NCBI GenBank assembly: GCA_036023115.1
Contig: JAYKKT010000037.1
Span: 1,866,001-1,930,000, forward strand
Direction of reading: 5' to 3'
DNA: 64,000 bases
From: Brasenia schreberi
Taxonomy: Eukaryota; Streptophyta; Magnoliopsida; Nymphaeales; Cabombaceae
A program made the translations under genes and the position numbers. Within the stretch, counting starts at the first letter, position 1, and each line of letters starts with the position of its first letter. Under the pieces are notes generated by a model. The model worked only from the letters and a program-made list of their open reading frames with translations, had not been told where the DNA came from and did no database searches. This document shows positions 12,701 through 25,399 of this stretch, in pieces.

Positions 12701-13645
12701 TCACGAGCTTCCTCTTCTACCGCTTCCACTTGCAAAATCTTCAATAACCCTCTTTTTCCTGTTTGATTGTTGAGAACTACTACTACCAACCTTTGTTCTA
12801 CCATTTAAAGGAATACTATCAGTCAATTCAATAATATTATCATCATCGTCTTCAAACATCCCTAAATCATCCTTCTCTTATCTCTTCTCATGTATGCTCT
12901 CAATCATCTGAAAACATTGTCATTTAATGCCTTCTGTCAAACTTCTAACTCTGCTCGTGCAAGGAGCAACTTCTTTCATAGTTCTTGCTAGGTGGTGTTT
13001 TTTAATCGTAAAATTCCACCACTAACCACTTTTTCACAAAACAAACATTTGATCTTCAATCTAGAACCCTCAACTACTATACCTCATTGCCATGCTAGAT
13101 CATCAGACCAAGATTGGGAGTCCCTAACACCCCTTCTTGCCATCTCAATTGAGCACTTCAATTCAATAAAAAAATATGAAAATAAAAGCACTTCATAAAT
13201 CCCCAGTCTTTACATAATACTCACATAGAGTGTCTCCCACTTCACGAATGCAATAAAAATCATATCCACACACTTCATAATGTCATATTTTGTCATTAAA
13301 AAAATATAAATAACACAAAAAAATAACAAATACAAAGAAAAAATCTCCAAAAAATGTAAAATGTATACCACAATCCGAGTTGGGGCTTCCATGAATGCCA
13401 TAAAGCACTTTCTTTCAAGCCTTAAACACCAAGGATGGGGAGAGTACGTTGGAAAGCTGTGAACACACGAGAAGAGAAGCAAATGGAAGCCTTCAACCAG
13501 GGACCCTTTATCGTACGATACGAGCGATACATGTTGTATCATGCGATACTGTGCAGTATTGCACAATACGGCACAATAACTTGTTGGAAGCGATACAATT
13601 ACCTGTATGGTATCGTGGCGTCCCACAATACGATATGTATCGTAT
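9766..13645 (-). mobile_element. hAT transposon, decayed, inserted in the old hAT
   Basis: A minus-strand copy. Its 3' terminus is at 9766 (CAGTATTGTTCGACGCGTAT, close to the family end). The acidic C-terminal segment lies at about 10010-10240, the dimerisation region at about 10420-10580, DUF659 at about 10680-11300 and the BED-finger region at about 12840-13090. The 5' leader and TATCG palindromes (about 13500-13645) close it. It is interrupted by a deletion derivative at 11527-12611. Stops and indels occur throughout. A clear target duplication was not found at the right end, so that boundary is approximate. The flanking text on both sides belongs to the same old hAT, which supports insertion rather than adjacency. 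Confidence 0.8.
11527..12611 (-). mobile_element. Non-autonomous hAT deletion derivative
   Basis: It begins with the family terminus CAGTGTTGTCTGAAGCG at 11527. It keeps the 3' subterminal block, then jumps at about 11760 from the 3' UTR straight into the linker and BED-coding region, losing roughly 2.2 kb of the transposase. It continues through the 5' leader and TATCG palindromes to about 12611. An 8-bp target duplication flanks it: GTCATAGT at 11519-11526 and GCCATAGT at 12612-12619 (7 of 8). Removing it restores the reading of the surrounding hAT (the CATAG/AGCACGAATTC junction seen uninterrupted at 40460). The 5' terminus is shortened and lacks the usual ACAACACTG end. Confidence 0.87.
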
Positions 13646-14138
13646 CGTATCATACGAGGGATATTAGAGGAGGAGCAAGAGCCAGAGGTAGTGGGATGCC
13701 TTCATTTTTTCCCCCACGTACGACTCTTGAAACTCATTTAAGCATTAGATCAGTTATGACTTCAAATGAGGTAATTGAGAAAGTAGATTTGAAGTGTGCA
13801 TAATTTCTTTTTATGAAAATTATCTTCCTTTCAATGTTGAGAACTCATTTTCTTTTTAAAGTACGGCAGATGCTATTGTCAGTGTGGGATCGGGTTATAG
13901 AGTCCCTATTAATCATACTTTTAGGGATACATTACTAAAAAAATGGGTTTATTGTTAATGCATGGAGTTCTGAATTTAGGGAGTCGTTGAAGGACACATA
14001 TATTCTATTATGGTTGATGGTTGGACAAATGGTCAGTATAAGTCTTTGGTGAACTTCTTGGTCTATTGTTGTAAGAGAATATTGTTTTTGAAATCATTTG
14101 ACTTATCTCGTATTGATAAAACTGCAGATAATTTACTT

Positions 14139-17100
14139 TAGTGTTGTTCGATGTGTAACTTATCATGTATCGTTTTGGTTCATGACACGTATTTTATCGC
14201 CCTGTATCGTAATTTAATAGTAAAAAATGATAAATTTTTTAAAAAGACTGGAAAAAATATGATAATTGCGAAGAATTCATATAATACAGAAATATAATAC
14301 ATATTCATCATTCATTGTTCAATAATTTAAAAAGGAATTACATATTTTAAAGCAATACATGACATCCTTACCTTAAAAAAAATAAATTTTTATAATCGAA
14401 AAAAATACATTTACACATTGTTATCAGGATCATCAAGTAAATAATCTTCATCTTCTCCTTGTTGAATATCCTCACCACCTTCTGCTTCTGCTTCAAAATC
14501 AAAATCTTCATTCCCTTGATGATATTGTTTGTTCGCTCCTTCCAAATTAATCAATGTAATGTCTTCTTCAGTTAGGAGTACATTTGCTTCATTATCTTCC
14601 ATAATCCACTCCTCTAATATATGAAAATTATTTTGGATCAAATTAGTTTTCTTCCTTATTTAACTTATGTAATTGTCTGCAAGAAAGAAATATAAGTAAT
14701 TAGTAAATAACATTAATAACTGAAGTCAAATAAAATATTGAATTGAATCTTTAAGTAATAACTAATATAATATTACCTCTATCGGAGCCACATGTTACAA
14801 CAAATGGAAACTAAGTCATTGAAACACTTATGTTTCAACCTATTGAGCTTTTTTATGTGGATGTGTTAAAAAACACTCCAATTCCTTTCAAAATCCATTA
14901 TACTACATATTTGGCTTAGAACTCTTACTGCAAAATCTCTAAGGTTTGAGCAATTACTTTAAAACCTATTCTACCAAACATCTGATAGAAAAAAAACAAA
15001 GATCAGTTACTTACTACATAATAAATATAAGATTTAAGAAACTTAAATATGGAAAACAATTCACTTGGGTGCATATTAGTGTGGTTGCGAATTGCTACAG
15101 GCAAGCCCATCAAGTGAAGAGCATTATCATAGATATCTATCTCTCGATGTATAGCATTTGCTCTACTCTCATCAGGGACTAATCTGTTTATACAATCATT
15201 GATAAACCTTTGTTTACCTCACCATCCCTTTTAAAGCTTGTTGAATACCTGAATGTTGAGTTTAGGTAATAAGTTATTGCATGAATAGGATGATGCAATT
15301 GTTTGTTACATTTGTTATTTATAATGTTTCACACGAGCATTTAATCCCTCTTTCTTCCATTGAAATTACTTCTAATGGCTTCTTTTGCTCTCAATGGCTA
15401 AATAAAGATAGCCCGTACATGATTTCTCCTTGCTATCAGCTAATCTCAAAACTTTTACTAAAGAACATGTAATATTCAATAGTCTAACACATGCATTCCA
15501 AAATATACTCCTAAAGACGGTATGAAATTTCATTTAGATTTCTGTTTCTTCTATTTTAAGGAAATTCTGCAAATTTTTGTCACTCATCTGAGAAGAACAT
15601 TATTTTCAAGGCTTACTTTTGTTTCACAATGCTCTGTACATATAAGAAATTAATTGCAAATCGAGTTGTAATTATACGAAGGAGCTCTACACCATTTGTA
15701 TATCATATATAATAAAAAAGCATGATTGTAGATAAATTTGGTGATATCTTGGTAACACTCAGTTGCTGCCTTTATATCATCATTCTTACCAATATCCTCA
15801 AGGATGAGATCTAAACAATGGGTTGTACATGGTGTCTAATAAAAAGTCACATAAGTATCTCCTAACTCATTCCCAGATGCTTTATAGTTACTTGTACTAT
15901 CTATAACGAATTGGACTACATTCTTTAGCCCAACCTCGGATATCACCTTATCAAACTCTTGCTTAAGACATTTGTAATATGCCTCTCCTCTGACATATCT
16001 AAGGATTTGAAAAACATAAGTCATTTAGGACAATAGACAAGAAAGTTTAGCTGCCATAATAGTATATCCTGTCTCTTTTCATGACTCTTTCAAAGTGGAA
16101 CAATACTCATGAACTTCAACAACAATCTTATCTAATAGTTTTCCTCTTAACTTTTGATAAGAAGGCATCTTATACCTTGAACCAATATTAGCAATTGTAT
16201 CAGTCATTGCTTGAAAATAAAAATTGTTTGCTGCATTAAATGTAATGCATACATCATAAAACCATCTACCTACTGCAAGGTTTGTCTACTTATGCAATTA
16301 CTTTGAAGTCATAATATAACGAATTTCAGGTTGTATACTATATGTAGTGTTAGGAGAGAAAACTGATTGTATGCTAGAGTAAGCTCTTCCTCTACTTCAT
16401 CTTCTACCACTTTCACTTGTAACATCTTCGACAACTCTCTTTTTCCTGGTTTGTAGTCGAGAACTACTACTACCAACCTCTGTCATACCATTAGAAGGAA
16501 TACTATCACCCAATCCAACAACATCATCATCCTCTTCTTCAAACATCTCTAAATCATCCTTCTGTTGTCTTCTCTAAAGTATGCTCTTAATTATTTGTAT
16601 ACATTGTCATTTAATGGCTCCTGACAATTTCTTAACTCTACCCGTGCAAGGAACAACCTTTTTTTAATCCCTATTAAGTCATCTTTCAATCATGAAATTT
16701 CACCACTAACCACCTTCTTAGAAAACAAACATTTTATCTTCAATCTGTTTCCCTCAACTGGTGTATCACTGTCATGCCGGATCATCAGACCGAGATTGAG
16801 AGTCCCTAATACCCTTCCTACCATCTCAATTGTATACATTAATCTAATAAAAAACCTTAAAATAAAAGCATTTTATAAATCTCCAATCTTCACTTAACAC
16901 TCAAATAGAGTGTCTCTCACTTCACAAATACAATAAAAACCATATTCACGCATTTCATAACTTCATATATTATCATTCAAAAAAAGAATAACACAAATAA
17001 CACAAAAAAATAAATACAAAGAAAAAAATTCTAAAAAATACAAAAAATATACCACAACCGAGTTGGGAGCCTTGCAAACGTCGTAGAGCACCTTAAGAGC

Positions 17101-17339
17101 TTTGAACATCTTGAGAGCCATCGGAGACCAACTTGGGAGACTCCAACAAACCTCAGAAACCAGTTGAAACGTGGGTTTCTATTCAGCTAGGGACCTTTTA
17201 TAAGGTTCCCTTATCGTATCACTCGTATCGTACGATACGGGCAATACAGGCTATATCGCACGATACAACCCGATAACTTACTACAAGTGATACACAAGGG
17301 TGTATCGTATCGTGGAGCTCTACGATACGGATAACACTT
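14139..17339 (-). mobile_element. hAT transposon, decayed, with target duplication
   Basis: A 3.2-kb minus-strand copy with degraded family ends (TAGTGTTGTTCGATG at 14139; ...ATAACACTT at 17339). It is flanked by ATTTACTT (14131-14138) and ATTTACTC (17340-17347), an 8-bp duplication with one mismatch. Coding remnants are in the expected order: acidic C-terminus (14411-14641), dimerisation block (about 14810-14940), DUF659 (about 15790-16300, including the remnant at 15836-16024) and BED region (about 16560-16770). The palindromic subterminal block follows at about 17205-17335. No long ORF survives. Excision in silico rejoins the DUF659 reading of the outer plus-strand hAT. Confidence 0.9.
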
Positions 17340-17901
17340 ATTTACTCCTTATTTTTGAGAAAGTTGTTGAGGATATAAGTTTTTTAAATATTATTCAATT
17401 CATTATTGATAATGTCGTAAATTTTAGAACAGATGTTTAAATGCTCGAGGCGAATCATCGATCCTTACTATGAACTTCAGGTATTACATTGCATAAACTT
17501 AATGCTTGATGATTTGAGTGCAATGGATGAAATAAGAGGGAGGGATTATAGATGCATGCAAAAATGTCATAAAGTTTATTTATAATCATTTTTGTGTATT
17601 GCATTTGACTTGATCTATACAAGTGGAAGGGAATTAATTAGGACTTCATTCACAAGATTTGTTACAAATGTCATTGCTGTACAAAGTCTTGTCATACAGA
17701 AAATGCATTGGAAAAAATATTTACATATGATGAATGAGACTCTATTACTCTATTAGTTGGTCTAGAAAGAGGGAGGGAATTATAGTGGTAGACATTGTTT
17801 TCAATGCTGATTTTTTAGAAAATTGTAGCAAATTTTTGAGGATGATTGTACTATTAGTTAAGGTAATAAAGATGGTGGACATCAAAGATAGGCCTGCTAT
17901 T

Positions 17902-18029
<128 letters not shown>

Positions 18030-18168
18030 CGCACTTAAACAGAAGCCACAAAACCCGTAGAAACGTGTGGTTTTGTTCGGGTCTAAGTCACACAGACACT
18101 TCTAAGGGGTGAAGTGTCGACCTCGACATTTGTGCGACACCGACACCGTGTTGGTGCGGCATGGCCAC

Positions 18169-18169
<1 letters not shown>

Positions 18170-18199
<30 letters not shown>

Positions 18200-20932
18200 T
18201 AAGCCTTTTCCCATACTAGACGGGGTCGGCTACATGGATTCTTTGTTTCCACAGATCCCTATCGTGTGCCATGTTAGCAGTTAACTCCCAATAAGCTAGA
18301 TCATTCTTTATTGTTTCTTTCCAACACTTTTGTGGTCGTCCTCTATCTCTTTTAATACTTTCCAAATTTAGTTTTTCTAACCTTTTTACAGGTTCTTCTT
18401 TTGATCTTCTTTCTATATGTCCAAACCATCTTAAACGATGTTCTCTCATTTTATCCTCTATTGGTGTCATTCCTAATTTGTTTCTAATAACCTCATTATG
18501 TATACAGTCTTTTCTTGTATGACCACTCATCCATCTCAACATCTTCATTTCTGTCACAGACATCTTTTGTACATGTTGATGATTAACTGCCCAACACTCA
18601 GAACCATAAAACATGGCAGGCCTAATTGCTGCTCTATAATATTTACCTTTTAATTTTAATGGTATCTTCTTATCACAAAGAATACCTGATGCTCCTCTCC
18701 ATTTTAACCAACCAGCATTAATTCTATGTGTAACATCTCCATAAATTCTTTCATCACTTTGAAAAATTGACCCTAGGTATTTGAAACTTTCCTTTTGGGG
18801 AATGCAATGTGTGTCAATTTTAATTTCTATGTCCTCTGAAGTAGCCAAATGATCAAACTTACATTCCATATATTCTGTCTTTGTTCTACTAAGTCGGAGG
18901 CCTTTGTTTTCTAATGTTTCTCTCCATAGTTCCAATTTTCTATTAACTTTTTCCTTAGACTCCTCCACTAATACAATGTCATCTGCAAATAACATACACC
19001 AAGGTACTTCATCTTGAATATGTTTTGTTAACTCATCCATCACCATTATAAATAAGTATGGACTTAAAGTTGATCCTTGATGTAACCCAATATTAACTTC
19101 AAAGAAGTCTATCGTTCCTTCATGAGTCCTCACACATGTTTTTGCACCATCATACATGTCTCTTATAAGGTTAATATATGTCAATGGGATACCTCTTTTT
19201 TCCAAAGTTCTCCAAAAAACCTCCCTCGGTATCCTATCATAAGCTTTTTCTAGATCAATAAATATCATGTGAAGGTCTTTCTTTTTTGCTCTAAAATGTT
19301 CCATAAGACGTCTCAAAAGGTGAATCGCTTCAATAGTAGATCTACCTGTCATAAATCCAAATTGGTTCTCTGTTGTACTTGATACTTGTCTTAACCTACG
19401 TTCGATAATTCTTTCCCATAATTTCATAGTATGACTCATTAACTTGATACCTCGATAATTCGCACAATTTTGAATGTCTCCCTTGTTCTTATATACGGGT
19501 ATAAGTGTATTTGCTCTCCATTCCTCGGGTATCTTTTGGTTTTTCCATATTTTATTAAATAGTCTTGTGAGGCAAGTGATTCCTATTTCTCCTAGTATTT
19601 TCCAAACTTCTATAGGAATATTATCTGGTCCTACCGATTTACCACTCTTCATATGTTTAAGAGCCTCTTTGTCTTCATTCTTTTGAATACGTCGGTAGAA
19701 ATTGTGGTTTATATACTTTTTTGACTTGGCTAAATCTCCTAAACTAATATTAACATCTTTATTTTCATTAAAAAGATTATAAAAATAGTTTTTCCATCTA
19801 TTTCTTATATCATCATTTGCCACTAGAATTTTTTCATCCTCGTCTTTGATGCATCTAACATAATTAAGATCTTTAGTTTTCTTATCTCTAGCCCTAGCTA
19901 TCCTAAAAATATCTCTTTCACCCTCTTTTGAGTTGAGTTTTTTATATAAGTCCTCCCAAATCTTAGTTTTTGCTTCACTAACGGCTTTTTTTGCTTCCTT
20001 CTTTGCTTTCTTATAAGCTTCTAAAGTTTCACTAGTTTTCTTAGCATAATGTAATTTGTAACATGCCCTCTTTGCCTTGATTTTATTTTGTACTACTTCA
20101 CTCCACCACCAAGCTTCTTTTTGTGCCTGTACACCTCCCTTAGATACCCCTAACACATCTTTCGCCACTTTCCTAATATGTATAGCCATATTGTTCCACA
20201 TATTACATGGTGTGCCAACATAATTCCAAACATCTCCTTGAAGGACTTTCTGTTTAAATATATCTTCTTTCTCGCTTTTGAGGTTCCACCATTTAGTTTG
20301 AATAGCTCGATGCACTCTTTTCTTCTTTGTCCATTTTTTTATTTGTAAATCCATAACTAAAAGTCAATGTTGGGTGGTTAAGCTTTCTCCTGGAATTACC
20401 TTACAATCTTTACAACACGCTCTATCTTTTTTTCTAGAAATAAAGTAATCAATTTGTGTTTGTGATAAGCCACTCTTATAAGTAATTAAATGTTCATCTC
20501 GTTTTTTGAAGATTGTATTGACTATAAAGAGATCAAATGACATAGCAAAATTTAAAATCTCCCTACCTTCCTCGTTTATATCCCCATAACCAAAGTTTCC
20601 ATGAATCCCTTGATATCCTAATGCCTCTTTACCGACATGTCCATTTAAATCTCCTCCTAAACAAATCATCTCCCTTTGTGGAATCTTTTGAAACACCTTA
20701 TCTAACTCTTCCCAAAAAACTGTCTTTATACTATCTTCTAGTCCTACTTGGGGTGCGTAAGCACAAACTATATTCAAAACCTCTGCTCCTAACACTAATT
20801 TCAATGTCATGATTCAGTCACCATATCGTTGTATGTCTACTACACTCTCCTTTAAATCTTTATTTATGATAATACCTACTCCGTTTCGGGCCTTTTCTTT
20901 ACCTGAGTACCATAATTTAAAACCTGTATCAA
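18170..20932 (-). mobile_element. RTE-type LINE, nearly full coding region
   Basis: This is the best-preserved LINE of the window. On the minus strand the frame stays open from the 5' truncation near 20932 to the stop at 18216, except for two TGA codons. Upstream (20814-20932, 20364-20810) lies the C-terminal part of an AP-like endonuclease (CAYAPQ, ICLGGDLNGHVG, ITYKSG, QIDYF blocks). Then 18216-20354 encodes 712 residues: a Lys-rich linker, reverse transcriptase ([44 protein letters not shown]; catalytic FADDIVL) and a conserved C-terminal tail. The 3' end carries an (ACA)n/TTG tail at about 18170-18200. TGA at 20364-20366 stands where the related copy at 30640 has CGA; TGA at 20814-20816 is also likely a former CGA. 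It would be inactive, because the endonuclease N-terminus is missing. Confidence 0.93.
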
Positions 20933-21122
20933 AGGCTAGTATGCAAATTAAAACAAAATTGTGCTCATATGCCATGTGGAAAAGCTGGCATATTTTGAGC
21001 ATATGTAAATAAATAATGGCCTTAAAATAGGGCATTACTATGTGCACACTTCTTTTACTATCCACCTATCTCCAATTTACTAAATATCAAAATTATCTTC
21101 CATATAAATACTCTTTCCGCTG

Positions 21123-21545
21123 TCATTTCATTCCAATATTTCTCTCCCCTCCTTTCCCACTCATGTCTTGCATTTGATTGAAGACCCAATGAGCAATTTT
21201 CATGCCTCCACATTTTGAATATGTATCAATAAAACCATTAAACACGGACAACGTGTATTCTCTCTTGATTGGAAAAACATGCAAAGACCTACACAACGTT
21301 AAAGATGAAGTATGGCAAAGGACTGAAAACAAGTTTAACAAGCTCACAAATTTAGGCTCCGTACCCTCACTCAATATCCTCCTAAACAAAGCCAAGGCTT
21401 CCGTAGAGTTGGCATCCTTAACTTGATATAATCACATTCCAAGCAAAAACATCTCTATCAAGCATCCTATCAAACACTTGCTATGCAACACTGACCATGT
21501 CGAATCTGTAATACATAGCCACTAGTGCAGTTGTTATGAACATAT
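21123..21545 (-). pseudogene. PPR-protein pseudogene fragment
   Basis: On the minus strand, about 140 residues of a plant PLS-type pentatricopeptide repeat protein can be read with interruptions. The upstream part (about 21400-21545) gives ITTALVAMYYRFDMVSVA, then QVFDRMLDRDVFAWNVII, with stops. The downstream ORF 21123-21395 contains NGFIDTYSKCGGMKIAHWVF. Both fit the 35-residue helical hairpin pattern of these organellar RNA-binding proteins. A stop and a frameshift separate the parts, and there is no signal for the rest of the protein. It is a dead fragment, probably carried in by duplication or a retrocopy. Confidence 0.72.
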
Positions 21546-23210
21546 CGGAAAACAAACCTCTTATTAGAATCTCATTGTCTGTTCACGGTGCACTCCTTCA
21601 AAACAAACGTAAATGTGTACTTATCGTGCTTTATGGTGCCACCAGACACCAATTTTATGAACACTTCCAATGCTTCCATGATGGGAGTCTCTCCCAGCCA
21701 CAGAAGCGCGACTCGGACATGTCTCTCTCAATGGGAGAGATGTGGCTCGGGCGCGTTTCTTTTCTAGGGATACTCTAATTTTCTATTTTCAATTCCTATT
21801 GAAAAATCAATTCAAAGTCAATCAAAACATTTAGAAAACCGAAAAACAAAAACCAAATCAATAACATTTTTGTCCTTTTTTCTTTGTTTTCTTCTTTGTT
21901 TTAATTCTTCATTTGTTTTTACGGATTTCAATTCATTTTTTACTTAAAATAGTTGTAGATCAAATAATAGGTTGTTGGAGTAAGCCGGGAAGCAAAAAAA
22001 TGGAAGGAAGACAGCTTGAAGCATACTCACCTATGAAGAGAGAGAAGGCCTTGCTTTTTGTTCAAAGGACATTTTCATAATTACTGAAAATGACAAGGAA
22101 TACTTTGATATAAGTGATAAAAGAGTATGTATATAGTAAAAATGTGTGCTTATATCAATTCTACTAAAATACTCTTATAATTCATAATTCAGCATGCTCC
22201 AGCTAGTAGCTTCATATAGAAATTCTTTGCATAGGACTCCTTGGGTAACGCATAAAATACGATCCTCCTCAACAATTTCAAAATCATATTTTATGATTTC
22301 ATTAGAACATTTTTGAGGGCCTTTCTCTTTTAATTACGATTACTGAAAAAAAACAATTCAGAAAATCAGCTACCATAATGCCAAATAGTCATACTCTGTC
22401 AAAGAAGATTGAAAAAGGAAGGTCATATTCATTTAATTTCCTTCAAAAAAGAAATTTAAAAAGAAAAAAGTCAGTGTTATTGGGTCCAATATTAAGTTTT
22501 TTTCTTCATGAACAAAAATAATCTTAGCCCAGGGAGTGGTATTTAAAGGTGACATCGACACTAATATCGTGCAAATCCAAAACCAAAGCAAATCAAGCCA
22601 AACTTTTCTGAGTCGGCTATCATTGAGCTTCATCTAACGTCATATAATTATTTAATCCTAAAATAAAATAGTAATTTATATTTTACACATTTTACTATGG
22701 CTTGAATCTACGTATTTGTATCCTATTATTGTTATGCTTTTATGGTGTTTTGTTACATTTTATCGAATATAAACTCTGTATTACTACCGTATAAATGTAA
22801 TTGTCACTCGTAAATTGGACACTAAAACTACCTTAACTATGGGTCCGTTTCAGTTCCGCATCACTCAATACACAAACACGAAACACAATTTTCACCATCA
22901 TGTTATAATTTATAATCATTATCATAAGATGATATATTTAAAATATCAAAGCCCGAGAAAAGACTTACTTCTATATCCAATTCACTGAGGACATATCCGA
23001 ACACAACGCAAAATTGCTATTGATTAACACCAAAGAAAACTTGTAAAAGTACAATCCATAAAGTCTTTATATGTGTCTACCAAAAGTAGCAAAAACAACG
23101 CGTTCGTGTTCCATCTCTGACAAGACGAAATGACACAGCTTAAACACAAACCATTCATTCGGAACCAGGTACACTTAATAAAAAAAATTATGTACAAATT
23201 ATAGACATTT
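21546..23210. other. Unclassified AT-rich intergenic DNA
   Basis: No gene is supported. Small ORFs at 21536-21778 and 22433-22633 show no family features. The interval is AT-rich and no element boundary was recognised. Confidence 0.4.
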
Positions 23211-23412
23211 TGTAGGCTAAAGAGATGGAATAGAAAACTACAAGAAACCCATCACAACCATTTGATTTTAGAGATAAACGATTGAGGTGATAAAAGATAA
23301 AATATTTAACGTAAATATAATATATAAGAAATATTTACTTTTTAATTCAAATGATGAATCTTATGGTTTTGTATTATTGTGGGTTCTCTAAATCTCTCTC
23401 TATCTCTTACAT
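23211..23412. mobile_element. MITE-like element, copy 1
   Basis: A short element of about 200 bases with inverted ends. The left part reads AGAAAACTACAAGAAACCCA. The right part is a diverged reverse complement (TGTGGGTTCTCTAAATCTCT). The interior is AT-rich with no coding. A second element with the same end sequence lies at 50055-50275, so this is a small family of non-autonomous inverted-repeat elements. Exact ends and target duplication are not clear. Confidence 0.55.
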
Positions 23413-23564
23413 ATATATATACATTTTCCGGTCAAGTTAATATTTGTCCTCCTTATTTCATAAGGATTGTTTATAATTTTTTTAATTTTTTATTTTTAAA
23501 AGTAATTCTTAAAAAATTAAAATACAAGATGATATAGCTGTATCGTAATTCACAATGATGACTA

Positions 23565-23810
23565 GAAACAACACTGGTTTAACGAAGAAAGAGAGCTTGA
23601 AAATAAGTTCTCTTTCAAGTTTAGGGGTTTAAACACCCCGTCCCTTCAATAGAATGTTTTAAACCAAAAAATGCATTTATTGTACAATACGGGCGAACAT
23701 AGACGGGTATAGCCCGATACTCTGTATATGTAATTTTATACTATATATGGGACCAATATTCGATAGTATCGTACAGTTACGATACAATATTTACAGTATG
23801 GTTTTCACTT
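23565..23810. repeat. Possible hAT terminal fragment
   Basis: AACAACACTGG at 23567-23577 resembles the hAT terminus. It is followed by GTACAATACGGGC, a GTATAGCCCGATAC-like inverted pair and a further TATCGTACAGTTACGATAC pair (to about 23790), similar to the subterminal arrays of the hAT copies. No coding remnant and no second terminus were seen. It could be a short non-autonomous relic. Confidence 0.35.
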
Positions 23811-24133
23811 TTCAGAAGGCAACAACAAGAGTTTTGTGTTATGAAATAAGGAACAATCCTAGACAAGTGAAAAAGAAGAAGCAAAAGGGGACGGCACAAG
23901 TACGACCCGAAATTTTCGTGCTTACGTCCACCCGAAGTAACGAAAGAAAGCACTCAGGTTAGGGTTGAACCGTTTCCAAAAACTAACACAACCTGGCGTA
24001 AGAAATTGCTGGCAACATAATAAAAAGCCGATGTGAACACGACTCAAGAAGTATGTGCCGGTTTCCGTTCAATTATAAAAAGAAAAAGTAGGGTTGTATT
24101 CAAGTTAGCTTAGTTTTTAACACGAAGTAGCAT

Positions 24134-24245
24134 ACAGGATTAGCTCATCTGGCAGGGCTATCTCACTCCCACATGGCTAGTGATGAATTCGATTCCTTTG
24201 GCATGCATGAGTGTGTGTGCTTTAGGCTTTCGCCCTCCACTGAAC
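24134..24245 (+). mobile_element. tRNA-derived SINE, copy 1
   Basis: The head contains a good RNA polymerase III A box (TAGCTCATCTGG, 24141-24152) and a B-box-like GAATTCGATTCC at about 24185-24196, the spacing expected of a tRNA-like promoter. The 3' part (GTGTGTGTGCTTTAGGCTTTCGCCCTCC) is shared with the element at 29066-29165. The body cannot fold as a normal tRNA, so a SINE is favoured over a tRNA gene. Confidence 0.55.
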
Positions 24246-25100
24246 CGATCCCACCCGAACAAACTGAAGATTTGTGAAGGTAATTGAACTTAACTGAACC
24301 AAAATTTGTAGGTTCGTTTAGTGAGTTCACCGATTTGAATTGTAGATTTGGTTCCTTGCTATTTTGTGCTAAACTCTAAAATGAACAACCGGTTAATGAA
24401 AATAACAAGCAATCTCTAAATAAGAGTGTCAAGGTTATCACATAAGATGGACTAAGATTTCGGTTACTTGGTTAGTTCGGTTTTGGATATATGTGGAAGC
24501 CAAACCGAAAACCGAAAACCGAATTACCTAAAACAAATTAATCGAATGGAATCGAAAACTTGAGTTTGGTTCGAGTCTTTTATTCGGTTATCACCAAATA
24601 ATGCTCATCTCTACTCTAAGCAACAAACAATAGTAGCATGTTGCATATGAGGTTGGTAAACAAGTGAAACAATCAAACAATCCTCCTTGATTGCTCGGTT
24701 CATTTTCTATATGAATGAGGTGAGCTAACTGCTAATTGAATATCGTTTTCCTGAATGTGCTCACAAACTGACCATAACTAAGTTCATAGAGAAGATTTCA
24801 TTAAATGCCCAGTGTTGTACATGGCCTTCCAAATAAAAACGTGTCCATTCAAGTGGGTTCGTCCAGGTGATAGGTTGAGAAAGTGAACCAACCACGAACA
24901 AACCATGTTGCTGCTCATATAATCGTGGTGTGCCTCCATCATCGTGTGATGCATCATTTGAACTGCTGAACTGGACTAGACCCAGTGAGCCAAACTCCAG
25001 CTGATGTTGTGCTTGGGTATAGCCGACACCATGCTTATGAGGATATAACATCACCACTAAAGGAACACCAGGGTCTGTCATAGTGGAGTAAAATTTCCAC
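24246..25100. other. Unclassified intergenic DNA
   Basis: It contains CCGAAAACCGAAAACCGAA-like words near 24500. The ORF at 24761-25102 on the minus strand has no recognised domain. No gene is supported. Confidence 0.35.
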
Positions 25101-25129
25101 ATCTACAACTATATTCAAGCGGCAATGTA

Positions 25130-25390
25130 GTGGAACTAACGTTTTTACCCACACCCGTCCATGATGTTGGAACCCTCTCTGCAATTGATTCACTACATTC
25201 GAGCGAAAATGTAGTGGCCCTTGCTTACTTTTCACTGCATTCGGGCTCTATAGCGCGTCGCTAATAGCGGACGCCCCAACACAATGCTCATAATTTGTGT
25301 AATCTATGTTATAAAAATCCGACAAAGTTTTACACAGTCTGTCGAAAGCCTAACACAACCTTCCTCCTTTATCTAGGCTTGAGACCAGCC
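25130..25390 (-). repeat. Repeat shared with the LINE 5' region
   Basis: This text is clearly homologous to 55330-55620, the stretch immediately 5' of the endonuclease start of the decayed LINE at 53106-55330. Shared words include TTGATTCACTA(C/T)ATT(C/T)G, CAAGTCTAACACAA-like text and CTCC(T/C)CCTTTATCTA. It is probably a fragment of the LINE 5' region on the minus strand, or an independent repeat that sits next to that LINE. Confidence 0.55.
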
Positions 25391-25399
25391 ATGCAAGGG

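Noticed and set aside
9758..13653. Target duplication ACTGGAAG for the hAT at 9766
   Set aside because: The nearest similar word on the right (GTTGGAAG near 13582) matches only 6 of 8 and lies inside the subterminal array, so I do not claim it.
18170..18200. Telomere-like or satellite repeat (ACAAC)n
   Set aside because: It is the 3' tail of the minus-strand LINE, with the same tail seen at 570-597 and 36125-36150.
24134..24205. Functional tRNA gene
   Set aside because: A- and B-box-like words are present, but the acceptor and anticodon arms do not pair. A SINE explains the shared 3' part.
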